Positions 58,001-64,000 of a stretch of DNA of 64,000 bases are shown here, one piece after another (position 1 is the stretch's first letter; each line of letters starts with the position of its first letter). This stretch comes from Mytilus californianus. Its lineage: Eukaryota; Mollusca; Bivalvia; Mytilida; Mytilidae. Position numbers and translations under genes: made by a program. The notes under the pieces are model-generated. The model did not search any database. It had not been told where the DNA came from and saw nothing but the letters and a program-made list of their open reading frames with translations. The stretch is from NCBI RefSeq assembly GCF_021869535.1, contig NW_026262593.1, forward strand, positions 54,113,318 to 54,177,317, written 5' to 3'.

Positions 58001-61000
58001 GAATTAAGAATAATGAGATGCTAAAATATAAAGAATAGAGAATAATGCCAGGGCAAAAAGTATAAAGAATAGAGAAAAATAGCCTAAAAAATTATAGACT
58101 ACAGAAATGAAGGATCCCCCATCCAGACCCTCAGAGAATTACCAGTAATCAAATATATGCCATCATCAAAATTACCCTTTTCTGAGGCTTTAATATAGTG
58201 TAAGGGGTTTACTAACCAGTATTGGATTACATCTTTGAAATTGTGAAGCTGCAATAGAACCTTTTACAATGTGTCTGAATGGTTGTAGGCAATTACAAAA
58301 AATATTTACAATATAATATGGAGCAGTTAAGACTGACCAACAAATATCACAAAGCAGAAAAACAAGATCAGTTTTTTCAATTTTGATTCTTATTATTAAT
58401 TCTTCCATTGTTTATGAAAAAAGAATAAGTTGAATATTTTTGCATTACTGTAGGTTTTTTATTAATGTTAAATCAATTGGAATTAATGCAAAGGTCCACT
58501 GGAGTTTGAAAGGTTAAATTCTATAACAGAATATTGGTCCTTGACCTCTGTTTTGTCAGAATATTTTTTCATGATTATCAAATTGCATGCTTATGAAATC
58601 TGCACACCGAAAAATCATTCAAGTGTAACTTATTTGTCTGGAAAATTGTGAGTTCAAATTTAATCTTATCCGAAATTGATAAAGAAATATATATGATGAT
58701 GAAACCAGAACTGATTGAGGCAGAATTTTGGGAAATTCGATGTCAGCGATAAATTTACAGAAAAGCGATATAAAATAAAAGTAAGCAGTATCTTGATTTC
58801 AACATCTAACAATTGAATTTAAATTGACTTTTTTGAATTGACATCTTTTGTTTGTTTTTTTGCTGTGCATGTACTGATTTTGTGTCATGGATGGATATCC
58901 CCATATCTTTTGTTTTTCTATTTTTAGTTGATAAAAAAATTGTTGGTTTTTGGTGGGTTTCGTGTTGCTCAGTCTTTAGTTTTCTATGTTGTGTTTTGTG
59001 TACTGTTGTTTGTCTTTTGGTCTTTTTCATTTTTTGCCACATTGTCAGTTTAATTTTGACTTATGAGTTTGAATGTCACTTTGGTATCTTTCGCCTCTCT
59101 TTATACTCATAATCAGTTTCTGGTATTAGAATGTTGTTTGGACAAAAAAAGGTTAAATTAAATACAAAACAGTTAACTCAAAGAATTTACTTGTTACTAA
59201 GCATCCTTAAGGGGGAGGACACACTTTTGGAATGTTGGGTATTAGGGGTTAAAAAAAGTAAGAATGTGGGATATAGGGGGAGGGGGGGGAGTGGGATATT
59301 GGAGTAAAAAAGTGGGATCTGGGAAAAAAAAGGAAAAAAGGTGGGAAGTGGTAAAAAATATCAAAGAAAGCTGTATTTGGGAAATGAGCACCCCCTGTGT
59401 CACCCCTTTCATCTATGTGGGTCTACCGGTACTAAACATATTTTCAAACCTTTGTATACAACACTTGTAGGTATAGCAGAAATGCTGCCACATGTTAGTT
59501 TTATTACAATTTTATTTTATATTAGCTCTTTAAACAGGTTCTGGGTTAAAAACCATCCATATGATTGTTTCATTACATCATAACCCATTTGATATGGGGG
59601 AAAAGGGGGGGGGGGGGGGGGTAGAGAGGAGAGGAGAGGAGTAGGTGGGGTTGTTATTAGAAATTCCCAGAAAATAATTTTTTTAATTTAACACTGAATC
59701 TTAAGTTCCTGAAAAAAAAAGAATAAAGCATTCTTTCCTGGGTCTTGAAAATTAATCATGAATTCCCAAGTCCTGATAAGTGTAAGTCCTGGCATTCTTG
59801 CAAAAATAAAGGCCCAATCCCAACATCCTTCAAAAGGTCCTTCTGCCCCTCTAATTATGATGTTTCCTGAATAATGTTTATAGTTTCAACTTTCATGTAA
59901 GTCCTTGATTTTTTGCCAGTTTTCTGCTTCTGTTTATAATGAAATTGAAAAAAACAAACTTTTCAGGGCTCATTTGGATAGCTTAGGGCCTTAAAAATCA
60001 AATAAGACTCTGAGCTTACTACTTATATCTGTATTGACCAAATTTTCTAAAAATGTATACATAAGGGACAAGCAGAAACCGAGAAGTATAAAGTATATAT
60101 AAGTCAATACCATTAAGCTATTTTTAATTGTCAAAATGATTTGTTATACAATAAAATCACATCTTCTCTCATTAAACAGCAGTAATAGTTAATTTTGTCT
60201 TTACAAGATTGTACTGTCGTAACTATACATACAATATATATAACTTATGGCATACTGTAAAACATGGTATGGTATGATGGTATGTCATGTGTTGTGGTAT
60301 GGTATAGTGGTGTCTATAGTACTCTACAGTAGTTTCAAGCTTTGGCTAATATTCAGGTAAATAATTAACAATGACTGCAATGCCAAAACATGTGTCATAA
60401 TCAGGCGAAGAATTCCGTGAGGTTATTTTTTCTGCTGTATCACCAGAGATTATCTGATTCTATTGTATAATATAACATTTTGCCAGTTCTAAATAGCTTT
60501 ATGGATTGTCTTTAATCAATGTCAATTGTTTACCGAAAGATTGATTTGATAAGCTATGATTGATGATGAGAAAGTTTTATGAAGATTTAATTAACAAGAA
60601 AAAGCAATATTTGCGTTGGTTATGATAGTTTATTAACGTATAATTATAAGTGCAGTTAACGAGTTCGTTGTCTGGCTTGAAGGAGGTATACAGCTGATGA
60701 GATCATAGGTTGCATTTGAGGAGAAATGATGAATACGAGCAGATAAAGCTGTTAAAACTACATGTAATGAGCAAAAATATATACATACGATGACCTATAG
60801 TTGCTAACTTCTACGTCATTTGGTCTCTGGTGGTGAGTCATCTCATTGGCAATCATACCACATGTTCTTATTTTTATATGTACACTACAACTAAAGTGCT
60901 TGATGGGAGAGGCAAAATTTCTAGTTGGTGGTCCCTGGTGCACATTCGTTTAAGTGGAATGGCCATTTCATTTGCCATATGTAAAGATTTATGCATAAAA

Positions 61001-62665
61001 CTAATTGAAGTACAGAAATCAACATTTAATGTGTTTAACATTGCTACAAAAAGACATAAGTAGAATGGCAATGGGCGAAATTCCCACTACTAGGAAGGAG
61101 TGGAAATAGCATTATCCACACAAAACAAACAAACAAATATTTTATTTGCCAATCACGGCGCCCAAAATGAGCAAAATAATTACAATATAATTTCAAACAT
61201 AATATAAAAGTTAATTAAAAATAGGTTAAACAAAGTACATAACATGATTAATTTTACACACAAGCTGTACTATAGTGTAGGTATGTAACAGCCACTATGT
61301 TCCGTCAGTTACTTTGTTCCGGCGGAACTTTTCAACTAGTTATTTCGTTCTGATGGAACTTTCCAACTAGTTGTTTTATTCCGAGTGCAGTCGAAAAGTT
61401 CCAGAAAAAAGTAGCTATAACTTTTCAACTAGTCACTTTGTTCCGGTGGAACTTTTAAACCAGAGGAAGAACAAAGTAACTAGTTAATAAGTTCCTCCGG
61501 AACTTTTCGGCTAGTTAGTTCTTTCCGCCTGGAACTTTCCAACGTCGGAACAAAAGAGCATTTACAGGTACACTACAGCGCAGGAGGATTTTGTCTTTTC
61601 CACTTGCCCACAGTGTGTCCCCTACTTCTTTCCACTCAAACTCTTATATTGATATAAAAAGGTAAAACACAAAAAGTAACAATAAAAAATAGGTTGGTTT
61701 ACTGTATATTCAATAGATATTATATGACAGAATCCTAAATTAATCACCAGCAATCACCCTGTTTTCACTGTGATTCACTCAACACCACGAAGGGTAGGTA
61801 AAAACAGAATCAACTTGCATTGTTTATGCTGTAGATTACTGAAGAAATTGAAAATGCATGCCCTGATACAATTGATCAGTTGAGTCTTGGATCCAATTAA
61901 TGCAGCATTCAATATGAAAAAATTCACTGTATATTCACAGCAGAACACTCACCCAGTCAGTTCAAATGGATAGGAAAAAAATATTTTGATATGGCACAAA
62001 ATAAAACTTTATCTGTGGGTGTAAATTAAGATCAATTAGAGTTCTACATGTATACAGTATTTAATGGTGTTGAAAATACAGCCCTTCCTTCAATAATTAG
62101 ATAACACAAAAGTACATGTATTATTGAGATGTGTTCCAAAACAAGCCACAAAACTTGGTACAGAGAAAAAAAAAAAACTCTAATAACTGAAGCTTGGCAT
62201 CAATTTGTATACTGTGGATTCAGTATTTTTTGTGGAGAACCAATTTTCGTGGATTCCAAATTTAAAATTTTCTGTTGGCTAATGTATATAGACTTTGGCA
62301 ATACCAAGAGATCAATATCCATGAAAATGCAAGTTTTCATCAATACATGAAAATTGGTATCCAGGAAAATATATGAATCCACAGTAATTATGGTAAGTTG
62401 TTTTTGCATAAAAGGCACATACTAGAGTTATTTCCCCTTAGCAAAGAGTTGTATTTAATTTTGAATTTCATTTGCTTATATTTATTTATTATTTTTCAGT
62501 CGTATACAGAGTAGACGTGAACTTCACAGATATTTTATATACACAAGAATTATCTAATAGAGACAGTAATGAATTTAAGACTTTAGCAGAAAAAATTCAG
62601 AATGTCATAACACGTTTATATGTAAATATACCTGGTACCCAGGAAATAGTTGTGGTTCAATTTCA
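33935..62665 (+). CDS. HSPG2: Perlecan-type heparan sulfate proteoglycan gene, 5' part (exons 1-3)
   Basis: Three exons join in phase: 33935-34033 (ends phase 0), 49011-49158 (starts phase 0, ends phase 1) and 62500-62665 (starts phase 1, ends phase 2). The 137-residue start gives a signal peptide, an acidic segment with a glycosaminoglycan site (EGSGD), and a SEA domain. The arrangement TDDED, then DESG, then GSGD, directly before a VNFT-containing SEA domain, parallels domain I of vertebrate perlecan as I recall it. The product would be a secreted basement-membrane proteoglycan. The gene continues beyond the window, so LDL-receptor, laminin and immunoglobulin repeats cannot be checked. Other SEA-domain proteins remain possible. 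Introns are about 15.0 and 13.3 kb. Confidence 0.72.
34034..38416. other. Perlecan-type intron 1, first part: AT-rich with many TACATGTA words
   Basis: No exon recognised. The palindromic words ACATGT and TACATGTA recur many times (for example near 34200, 35130, 36640, 36835, 36990 and 38210), much more densely than in the first 30 kb. Partial copies of the dispersed tail occur near 37055-37095. Minus-strand open frames at 34704-35069 and 36256-36614 look like chance. Confidence 0.55.
38417..39001. mobile_element. Inverted-repeat element, AAAGGAGTAG ends
   Basis: AAAGGAGTAGGTTTGGTAAGG with GGCCCC at the left pairs imperfectly with GGGGCC, then CCTTATCGAAACTACTCCTTT, at the right. Inside is a second inverted pair, ACATAGAGCGCAGGCGT and GACGTCTGCGCTCTATGT, near 38640 and 38730. 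The roughly 585 bp are non-coding. Probably a non-autonomous DNA transposon. Confidence 0.72.
39864..39982. repeat. 119-bp imperfect palindrome
   Basis: CAATCTAATTAAAATTAGAT with CCTCTAATTGCTCCCGTTC at the left pairs with GAACTGGAGCAATTAAAGG and ATTTAATTTTAATTACATG, then TAGATTG, at the right. The centre is GATATGGTGGGCATC, with GCGCGACATATC opposite. Confidence 0.75.
40540..41030 (+). repeat. Three diverged tandem units of about 156-202 bp
   Basis: TTTACCTGTTGAAC recurs at 40638, 40794 and 40996. Each is preceded by AAAAAATCTGTTAAAAAAT or a close variant, then CTATTG.CAAACAAA and AGAGATTATCC. An AATTACTCAATTAATCATAT word marks the outer part. The open frame at 40664-40846 is within a unit. 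Confidence 0.75.
42310..42953 (+). repeat. Long dispersed repeat, about 640 bp (copy 2)
   Basis: Same blocks and orientation as 2165-2793, ending CATACCACATCTTCTTAT. Compared with copy 1 it has a small local duplication around TTTCTCGTTTCTCGTTTTTT. It lies in intron 1 of the perlecan-type gene. Confidence 0.8.
43240..43535. repeat. G-run, GACCTG-rich patch and (AAT)n microsatellite
   Basis: A G-run of about 18 bases at 43257-43274 is followed by a patch repeating TGACCTG/GACCTC words. A microsatellite of about eight AAT units lies at 43506-43529. Confidence 0.75.
44212..44733. repeat. 51-bp minisatellite, ten copies
   Basis: AACATCATTGATGTT occurs at 44226 and then every 51 bp exactly to 44685, ten times. 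The rest of the unit (GCCTAGGAAAATAGCGATAA, ACAGATTAATTAGCCT) varies at only a few sites. Each unit carries a perfect small palindrome, AACATCA-T-TGATGTT. Since 51 is divisible by three and no unit has stops in the relevant frames, long frames stay open on both strands (44157-44678 minus, 44233-44820 plus). I regard both as artefacts of the array. Confidence 0.95.
44795..45765 (+). repeat. Second minisatellite, about 46-60-bp units with TTTGATGTGTTTAAAG
   Basis: The phrase GCCNTTTGATGTGTTTAAAG followed by CCAAGGCATCTCATCTC or ATGAGGCATCTCAT, then AGGGCTATT, recurs about eighteen times with variable spacing. Two unit types (AAAGCCAAGG and AAAGATGAGG) partly alternate, which suggests a higher-order pattern. 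It starts within about 60 bp of the end of the 51-bp array. Short open frames inside are not genes. Confidence 0.9.
45770..47100. other. Intron 1 stretch without recognised features
   Basis: AT-rich DNA with a few TACATGT words. The minus-strand open frame at 46072-46326 has no domain signature. Nothing else recognised. Confidence 0.5.
47105..47262 (-). repeat. GTTCC/GGAAC dispersed element (copy 2)
   Basis: GGAACATTAATATTATAATG, TTTCCAGGGGAACTTATGTT and TAGGCAGAACAAATA are the reverse complement of the blocks at 14690-14892. Confidence 0.75.
47283..47350 (-). repeat. Dispersed tail repeat, minus-strand copy
   Basis: AAGAAGATGTGGTATGAGTG and CCAATGAGACAACTCTCCAT are the complement of the common tail; only the end is present. 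Confidence 0.75.
47725..47912 (+). CDS. Orphan exon-like open frame of unknown identity in perlecan-type intron 1
   Basis: A pyrimidine-rich run ending TTTGTGTTTCGAG precedes a 188-nt open frame, with GTATGA after it as a possible donor. The translation looks protein-like rather than random: charged start (KTKEDREELKRLNDQQYK), then VMNSIHVYNVGECPLL, then IEPLVYVPLDLELQSMLE. I do not recognise the family. If the splice sites are real it is phase 1 at the start and phase 0 at the end. It therefore cannot be a simple cassette between perlecan exons 1 and 2, which meet in phase 0. It may be an exon of a nested gene, or a fragment of a duplicated or retrocopied gene. No ATG begins the frame. Confidence 0.4.
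48222..48350 (+). repeat. Local tandem duplication of a TTCGTGGATTGAGG block
   Basis: TTATGTTCGTATATACCAAT with TTTTCGTGGATTGAGGAAAA occurs at about 48239 and again at about 48309, so a unit of about 70 bp is duplicated once. The block resembles part of the TGTGGATTCATT elements at 49222 and 62211. Confidence 0.8.
48440..48740 (+). repeat. 168-bp direct duplication
   Basis: TCTCAGGAACTACTTGACAA with GGATTTCTGAAATTTGG and GATGCGTTTTCAGATTCATC occurs at 48451 and 48619. The two units are nearly identical for about 115 bp, ending TCAACAACTTCCT.TTTACC. Confidence 0.85.
49011..49158 (+). CDS. HSPG2: Perlecan-type gene exon 2: acidic segment with Ser-Gly-Asp site
   Basis: It starts after TTATGTTTTTCAG in phase 0 and ends GAG|GTAAAA in phase 1, 49 residues plus one base. 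It is strongly acidic: EKDFEFLDEEL, then a dibasic KR, then VTDDEDFLNDESGS, then TPEGSGDTDEKVSYR. SGD in an acidic setting is the classical xylosylation site for heparan sulfate chains, and its place directly before the SEA domain matches perlecan. Only one clear SGD is present; ESGS may add another weak site. Confidence 0.78.
49222..49421. mobile_element. TGTGGATTCATT inverted-repeat element (copy 1)
   Basis: CTGTGGATTCATTTTTATTC at the left pairs with GAATA, CAAAAATAAATAAATCCACA at the right, with interior words CCATTTTTTCGTGG and GGCAAAACCATGAAA. Copy 2 is at 62211-62385. It lies about 60 bp after exon 2 of the perlecan-type gene. Confidence 0.7.
50514..50598 (+). repeat. Short tandem duplication GACTGAGCTGAGGGACAGAG
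   Basis: GACTGAGCTGAGGGACAGAG followed by TCTGAC occurs at about 50520 and about 50557, each preceded by TTTACA.. words; one duplication of a unit of about 37 bp. Confidence 0.8.
50980..51175 (+). repeat. GTTCC/GGAAC dispersed element (copy 3)
   Basis: AAAACTTTGTTATAGACATT, CATAATATCTGTACCTGTTG and ACTATGAAGGAACATCTATT align with 14690-14892 in the same orientation, with substitutions. Confidence 0.7.
51285..51780 (+). repeat. 248-bp tandem duplication
   Basis: GGTAAACTTGGTCCAAGTCA starts at 51293 and again at 51541, exactly 248 bp apart, and the units differ at only a few bases. Each contains GCACTGTGTTTCGATAATTC and the phrase TTATGCCCCCGCCGTATCGG with GAGGGGGCATTAAG. The twin 63-residue open frames at 51300 and 51548 arise from the duplication. 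Confidence 0.93.
51781..52295 (+). repeat. Three 161-bp tandem units of a TATGCCCC-type dispersed element
   Basis: TTCCATTCTC (or TTCTGTTCTC) starts at 51781, 51942 and 52103. Each is followed by CAAATGTTATGAAACTTATA, GCTTATTACCACAAAA and TTGAATTTTGGTGGTG-like words. It closes with GCAAGCGGGGGCATCATGTG and GGACACATGCCCCATTTA. Together with the GGGGGCATTAAG head in the preceding block this forms a bivalve-type repeat. Head fragments also occur at 55908-56000 and 57476-57610. Confidence 0.8.
52580..52833 (+). repeat. Minisatellite of about 52 bp, five copies
   Basis: GGGGCTT occurs at 52611, 52662, 52714, 52767 and 52820, 51-53 bp apart, within GAGATGAAAAGGGGCTTTGA and GCTTAGGTAGAATAAGTTTA-type units. 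Confidence 0.9.
53000..55300. other. Perlecan-type intron 2 stretch, few features
   Basis: AT-rich, without a recognised exon. A half copy of the GGATCCAG element may lie near 53285-53312 (GCAGATCCAGG with a G-run). ATAGTCCCTAGTATGGACAG near 53560 resembles CCCTTTTATGGACGGTG near 32117, so one more dispersed family spans about 32080-32500 and 53400-53960, seen also in shared words such as CTGAAGCTGTCAAAC. A T-run of about 19 is at 54200. Confidence 0.5.
55320..55485 (+). mobile_element. GAATAGAGAATAATGG MITE family, copy 9
   Basis: AAAGGGTCTCGATGGGGTTA, then CAGAATAGAGAATCGTGGGC and several AAAGAATAGAGAAAAATGG units; no clear right-hand end. The minus-strand open frames over it are repeat-derived. 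Confidence 0.7.
57735..57891. mobile_element. GGCGGATCCAG inverted-repeat element (copy 2)
   Basis: CAGGGCGGATCAAGCCATTT, then G-runs, GGTTCCAACCCAGGATAAAA, CCCCATTCAAAAGCATTGAT, and the closing CTTCTGGATCCATCACTG. Same order as 32815-32984, with shorter G-runs. Confidence 0.85.
57948..58132 (+). mobile_element. GAATAGAGAATAATGG MITE family, copy 10
   Basis: GAGGGTGTGGATGGGGGTTT at the left and CCCCCATCCAGACCCTC at the right form the best-preserved pair of inverted ends in the window. Between them lie ACAGAATAGAGAATAATGGG and four further units, so this is close to a consensus copy. Confidence 0.85.
58830..59110 (+). repeat. Dispersed repeat, reverse of the 30.9-kb type
   Basis: GTTTTTGGTGGGTTTCGTGT, TGCTCAGTCTTTAGTTTTCT and ATGTTGTGTTTTGTGTACTG are the approximate reverse complement of the sequence at 30920-31020 (AACATAGAAAACTAAAGACTGAGCAAC region). 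The open frames on both strands here are repeat-derived and are not genes. Confidence 0.65.
59200..59660. repeat. G-rich purine tracts
   Basis: GGGATATAGGGGGAGGGG at 59268-59290 and a G-run of about 18 with GAGAGGAGAGGAGAGGAG at 59603-59645. The intervening plus-strand open frames (59264-59583) translate these tracts and have no domain signature. Confidence 0.65.
60236..60312. repeat. Degenerate GGTAT microsatellite
   Basis: ATGGTATGGTATGATGGTAT with later TGGTATGGTATAGTGGTG; imperfect five-base units. Confidence 0.75.
60785..60885 (+). repeat. Dispersed tail repeat, copy near 60.8 kb
   Basis: TACGATGACCTATAGTTGCT, ACGTCATTTGGTCTCTGGTG, CATCTCATTGGCAATCATAC and CACATGTTCTTATTTTTATA follow the block order of 1620-1765, and only the 3' part is present. 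Confidence 0.75.
61268..61562. repeat. Array of GTTCCGGCGGAACTTTTCAA units
   Basis: About eight imperfect units combine TTACTTTGTTCCGGCGGAAC with TTTTCAACTAGTTA. The core TTCCGG.GGAA is palindromic, as is ACTAGT. The strand sense changes around 61395 (GTCGAAAAGTTCCAG) and 61465 (GAAGAACAAAGTAACTAGTT), so the array has inverted parts. It is related in wording to the GTTCC/GGAAC elements at 14690, 47105 and 50980 but denser. Confidence 0.8.
62211..62385. mobile_element. TGTGGATTCA inverted-repeat element (copy 2)
   Basis: ACTGTGGATTCAGTATTTTT at the left pairs with TATATGAATCCACAGT at the right; inner AATTTTCGTGG and CATGAAAATT also pair. Same family as 49222-49421. It ends 114 bp before the SEA exon. 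Confidence 0.78.
62500..62665 (+). CDS. HSPG2: Perlecan-type gene exon 3: N-terminal half of SEA domain
   Basis: It starts after ATTATTTTTCAG in phase 1 and ends TTTCA|GTAAGT in phase 2. It reads VVYRVDVNFTDILYTQEL, then SNRDSNEFKTLAEKIQNV, then ITRLYVNIPGTQEIVVVQF. Strand 1 (V.VNFT), the S.EF..L helix, and the (Y)...IPG.....V.F strand follow the SEA fold. NFT is an N-glycosylation sequon in the place I recall for vertebrate perlecan. The second half, with the possible autoproteolytic GS.V.V-type turn, must lie on the next exon outside the window. Confidence 0.82.
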
Positions 62666-63000
62666 GTAAGTACCAGTATTAAAATTTAAGTGAGGGGCAA
62701 TCCTTAAACTTGATGATTTTTCCAAGCATGCTAAGAGCATTCTGGGAAATATGATATTTCACTTTAAAATCGGAGACAAGTTCAAAGCAAGTTATTCTTT
62801 AAATGATGGGATATTAGATTAATGTGTGTGTGAAAATAAAATGAGATGGGACAGAAACCCAACAATAACAAAAAACAATTCAGAGACATTACTAGAGGTC
62901 AACTTTCAGTCCTCAAAATTAACAAATGTATATATACAATGTGTCAAGTTCTGAATTGTCTAAAAAGCAGAGATTAAATCAAACAGTGAGTATCAAATAC
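62666..63000. other. Start of perlecan-type intron 3, no exon seen
   Basis: About 330 bp after the GTAAGT donor with no recognised feature; AT-rich. Confidence 0.5.
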
Positions 63001-63006
63001 CTGCCC

Positions 63007-63303
63007 TTAATATGAGGGTCATAATGGGGGTACCTTCATGACGAATAACGGTAAAAAATCTTGCCAAATGACGTTAACGTTAATTTTTGGTGCATGACGA
63101 TAAAATGTACACTTTCTTTAAGATGATAAAAAAGTCGACTGTTTTTGACGAATCACGTTAATTTTTTCCCAAAAATAACAGTAACGATAATTATTTGAGA
63201 CCTCTGATGAATCACGGTAAAATTTTAGCCAATTTGACGCCAACGGTAGTCAAAAATGACCGCTTGACGCCTGACGGTAAAGGGCATTCCTACCCTCTTA
63301 ATA
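63007..63303. mobile_element. Small element with TTAATATGAGGGT ends and ACGGTAA words
   Basis: TTAATATGAGGGTCATAATG at the left and GGCATTCCTACCCTCTTAATAT at the right form rough inverted ends, with TTAATAT on both sides as possible target duplication. The interior repeats ATGACG..TAACGGTAAA-type words (GACGAATAACGGTAAA, GATGAATCACGGTAAA, GACGCCTGACGGTAAA). A truncated relative may start at 41262. Confidence 0.65.
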
Positions 63304-63837
63304 TATGTACCAAATTCCTTAAAAGACAAACGATAACCATTAAAGATGTTCCCAACTTAGCACAAGTATCATAGTGTTGACTACTAGCAAAATTTTCTGT
63401 TTATGATTATGACTCCATTTTGGTCGATGACTTCTTGTTTTTGTCTGTCTGTCTCTCTCTGTTTATTTGTCCATAAAACAAGATTGTAAGTCTAAAATCT
63501 CCTACAACTAACATAGGAAATGAATGCCCTTGACAGAATTACTTAACATCTTTTTACTGCACTTTTATTTTTTCTTTGAGCATATCAAATTTTAGGGATT
63601 CCCATAGCAACGCATGATGTGCAAATGCAAAAAAACTCCTTTCACTTTCATTTGAATAGAATGAAACTTGACAGAATTGCTTAATAACATCTGCAGTTTA
63701 CTTTTAATGTAAATCTTTTTGAATTTTATACTCTCCTGATAGTTACAAATAAAGTAGGAAATTGCAGAAACAAATATTTTGTTTCAAAAGCCATTTTGAT
63801 TTTGAGTATGCATGTATTTTCAAGACCTTTTCAACTG

Positions 63838-64000
63838 ATTTTTATAGTTTGTTCTTATATTGTGTTGTAACACCACTGTCCCAGCCTTAGGAGAGGGTTG
63901 AGTGCTCACAAACATTTTTAACCTCACCACATTCTGTATGTGCCTATCCCACGTCAGGAGCCTGTAGGTCAGTGGTTGTTGTTGGTTAAAATGTTTGTCA
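63838..64000 (+). repeat. Dispersed repeat cut by the window edge
   Basis: GTTGTAACACCACTGTCCCA, GAGAGGGTTGAGTGCTCACA, CATTTTTAACCTCACCACAT and CCCACGTCAGGAGCCTGTAG resemble parts of the repeats at 2440-2560 and 21150-21240. A reverse piece with GTGTTACACC-type wording lies at 2040-2095. The copy continues beyond the window. Confidence 0.65.

Noticed and set aside
58806-59112. Overlapping frames on both strands with a hydrophobic Cys-rich peptide
   Set aside because: The DNA is a reverse copy of the repeat at about 30.9 kb.

Overview
This is eukaryotic DNA, almost certainly from a bivalve mollusc and most likely a marine mussel of the Mytilus type. Its two convincing genes are split into short exons by introns of 0.7 to 15 kb. 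Intergenic and intronic DNA is AT-rich and full of small inverted-repeat elements, minisatellites and long G/C runs. It also holds many copies of a dispersed tail ending in ATACCACATCTTCTTAT and the palindromic word TACATGTA, both familiar from bivalve genomes. There are no operons, and most long open frames are repeats or chance. The species call comes from recognising these repeats, not from a search.

Layout. 1-480: 3' remnant of a PIF/Harbinger-type transposase. 1-8 kb: repeats, including a GCAGGA minisatellite element and a 57-bp minisatellite. 8041-24386 (+): a gene of at least seven coding exons. It encodes a predicted type I membrane protein of about 400 aa: a C-type lectin-like domain (exons 1-2), a Cys-rich PAN/apple-like domain (exon 3), a stalk of three 39-nt exons, and a last exon with a Cys cluster, a conserved-looking juxtamembrane motif, a transmembrane helix and a short basic tail. 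25.5-28 kb: three degraded copies of one Penelope-like reverse transcriptase element (minus strand), two of them fused head-to-tail. 28-33.9 kb: miniature elements and palindromes. 33935 to beyond the right edge (+): the 5' end of a perlecan (HSPG2)-type proteoglycan gene. It shows a signal-peptide exon, an acidic exon with a Ser-Gly-Asp glycosaminoglycan site, and the first exon of a SEA domain, separated by introns of about 15.0 and 13.3 kb. Intron 1 carries a ten-copy 51-bp minisatellite, a second minisatellite next to it, and an orphan exon-like open frame.

How the parts relate. The lectin-like gene looks like a cell-surface recognition receptor, and its modular phase-1 exons suit exon duplication and shuffling. 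At four of its exons a mobile-element or palindrome end stops 35-41 bp short of the splice acceptor. The perlecan gene would encode a basement-membrane proteoglycan; only its N-terminal domain I is in the window. I see no functional link between the two genes. I found no tRNA, rRNA, CRISPR array or intact autonomous transposon, but I could not run any search.
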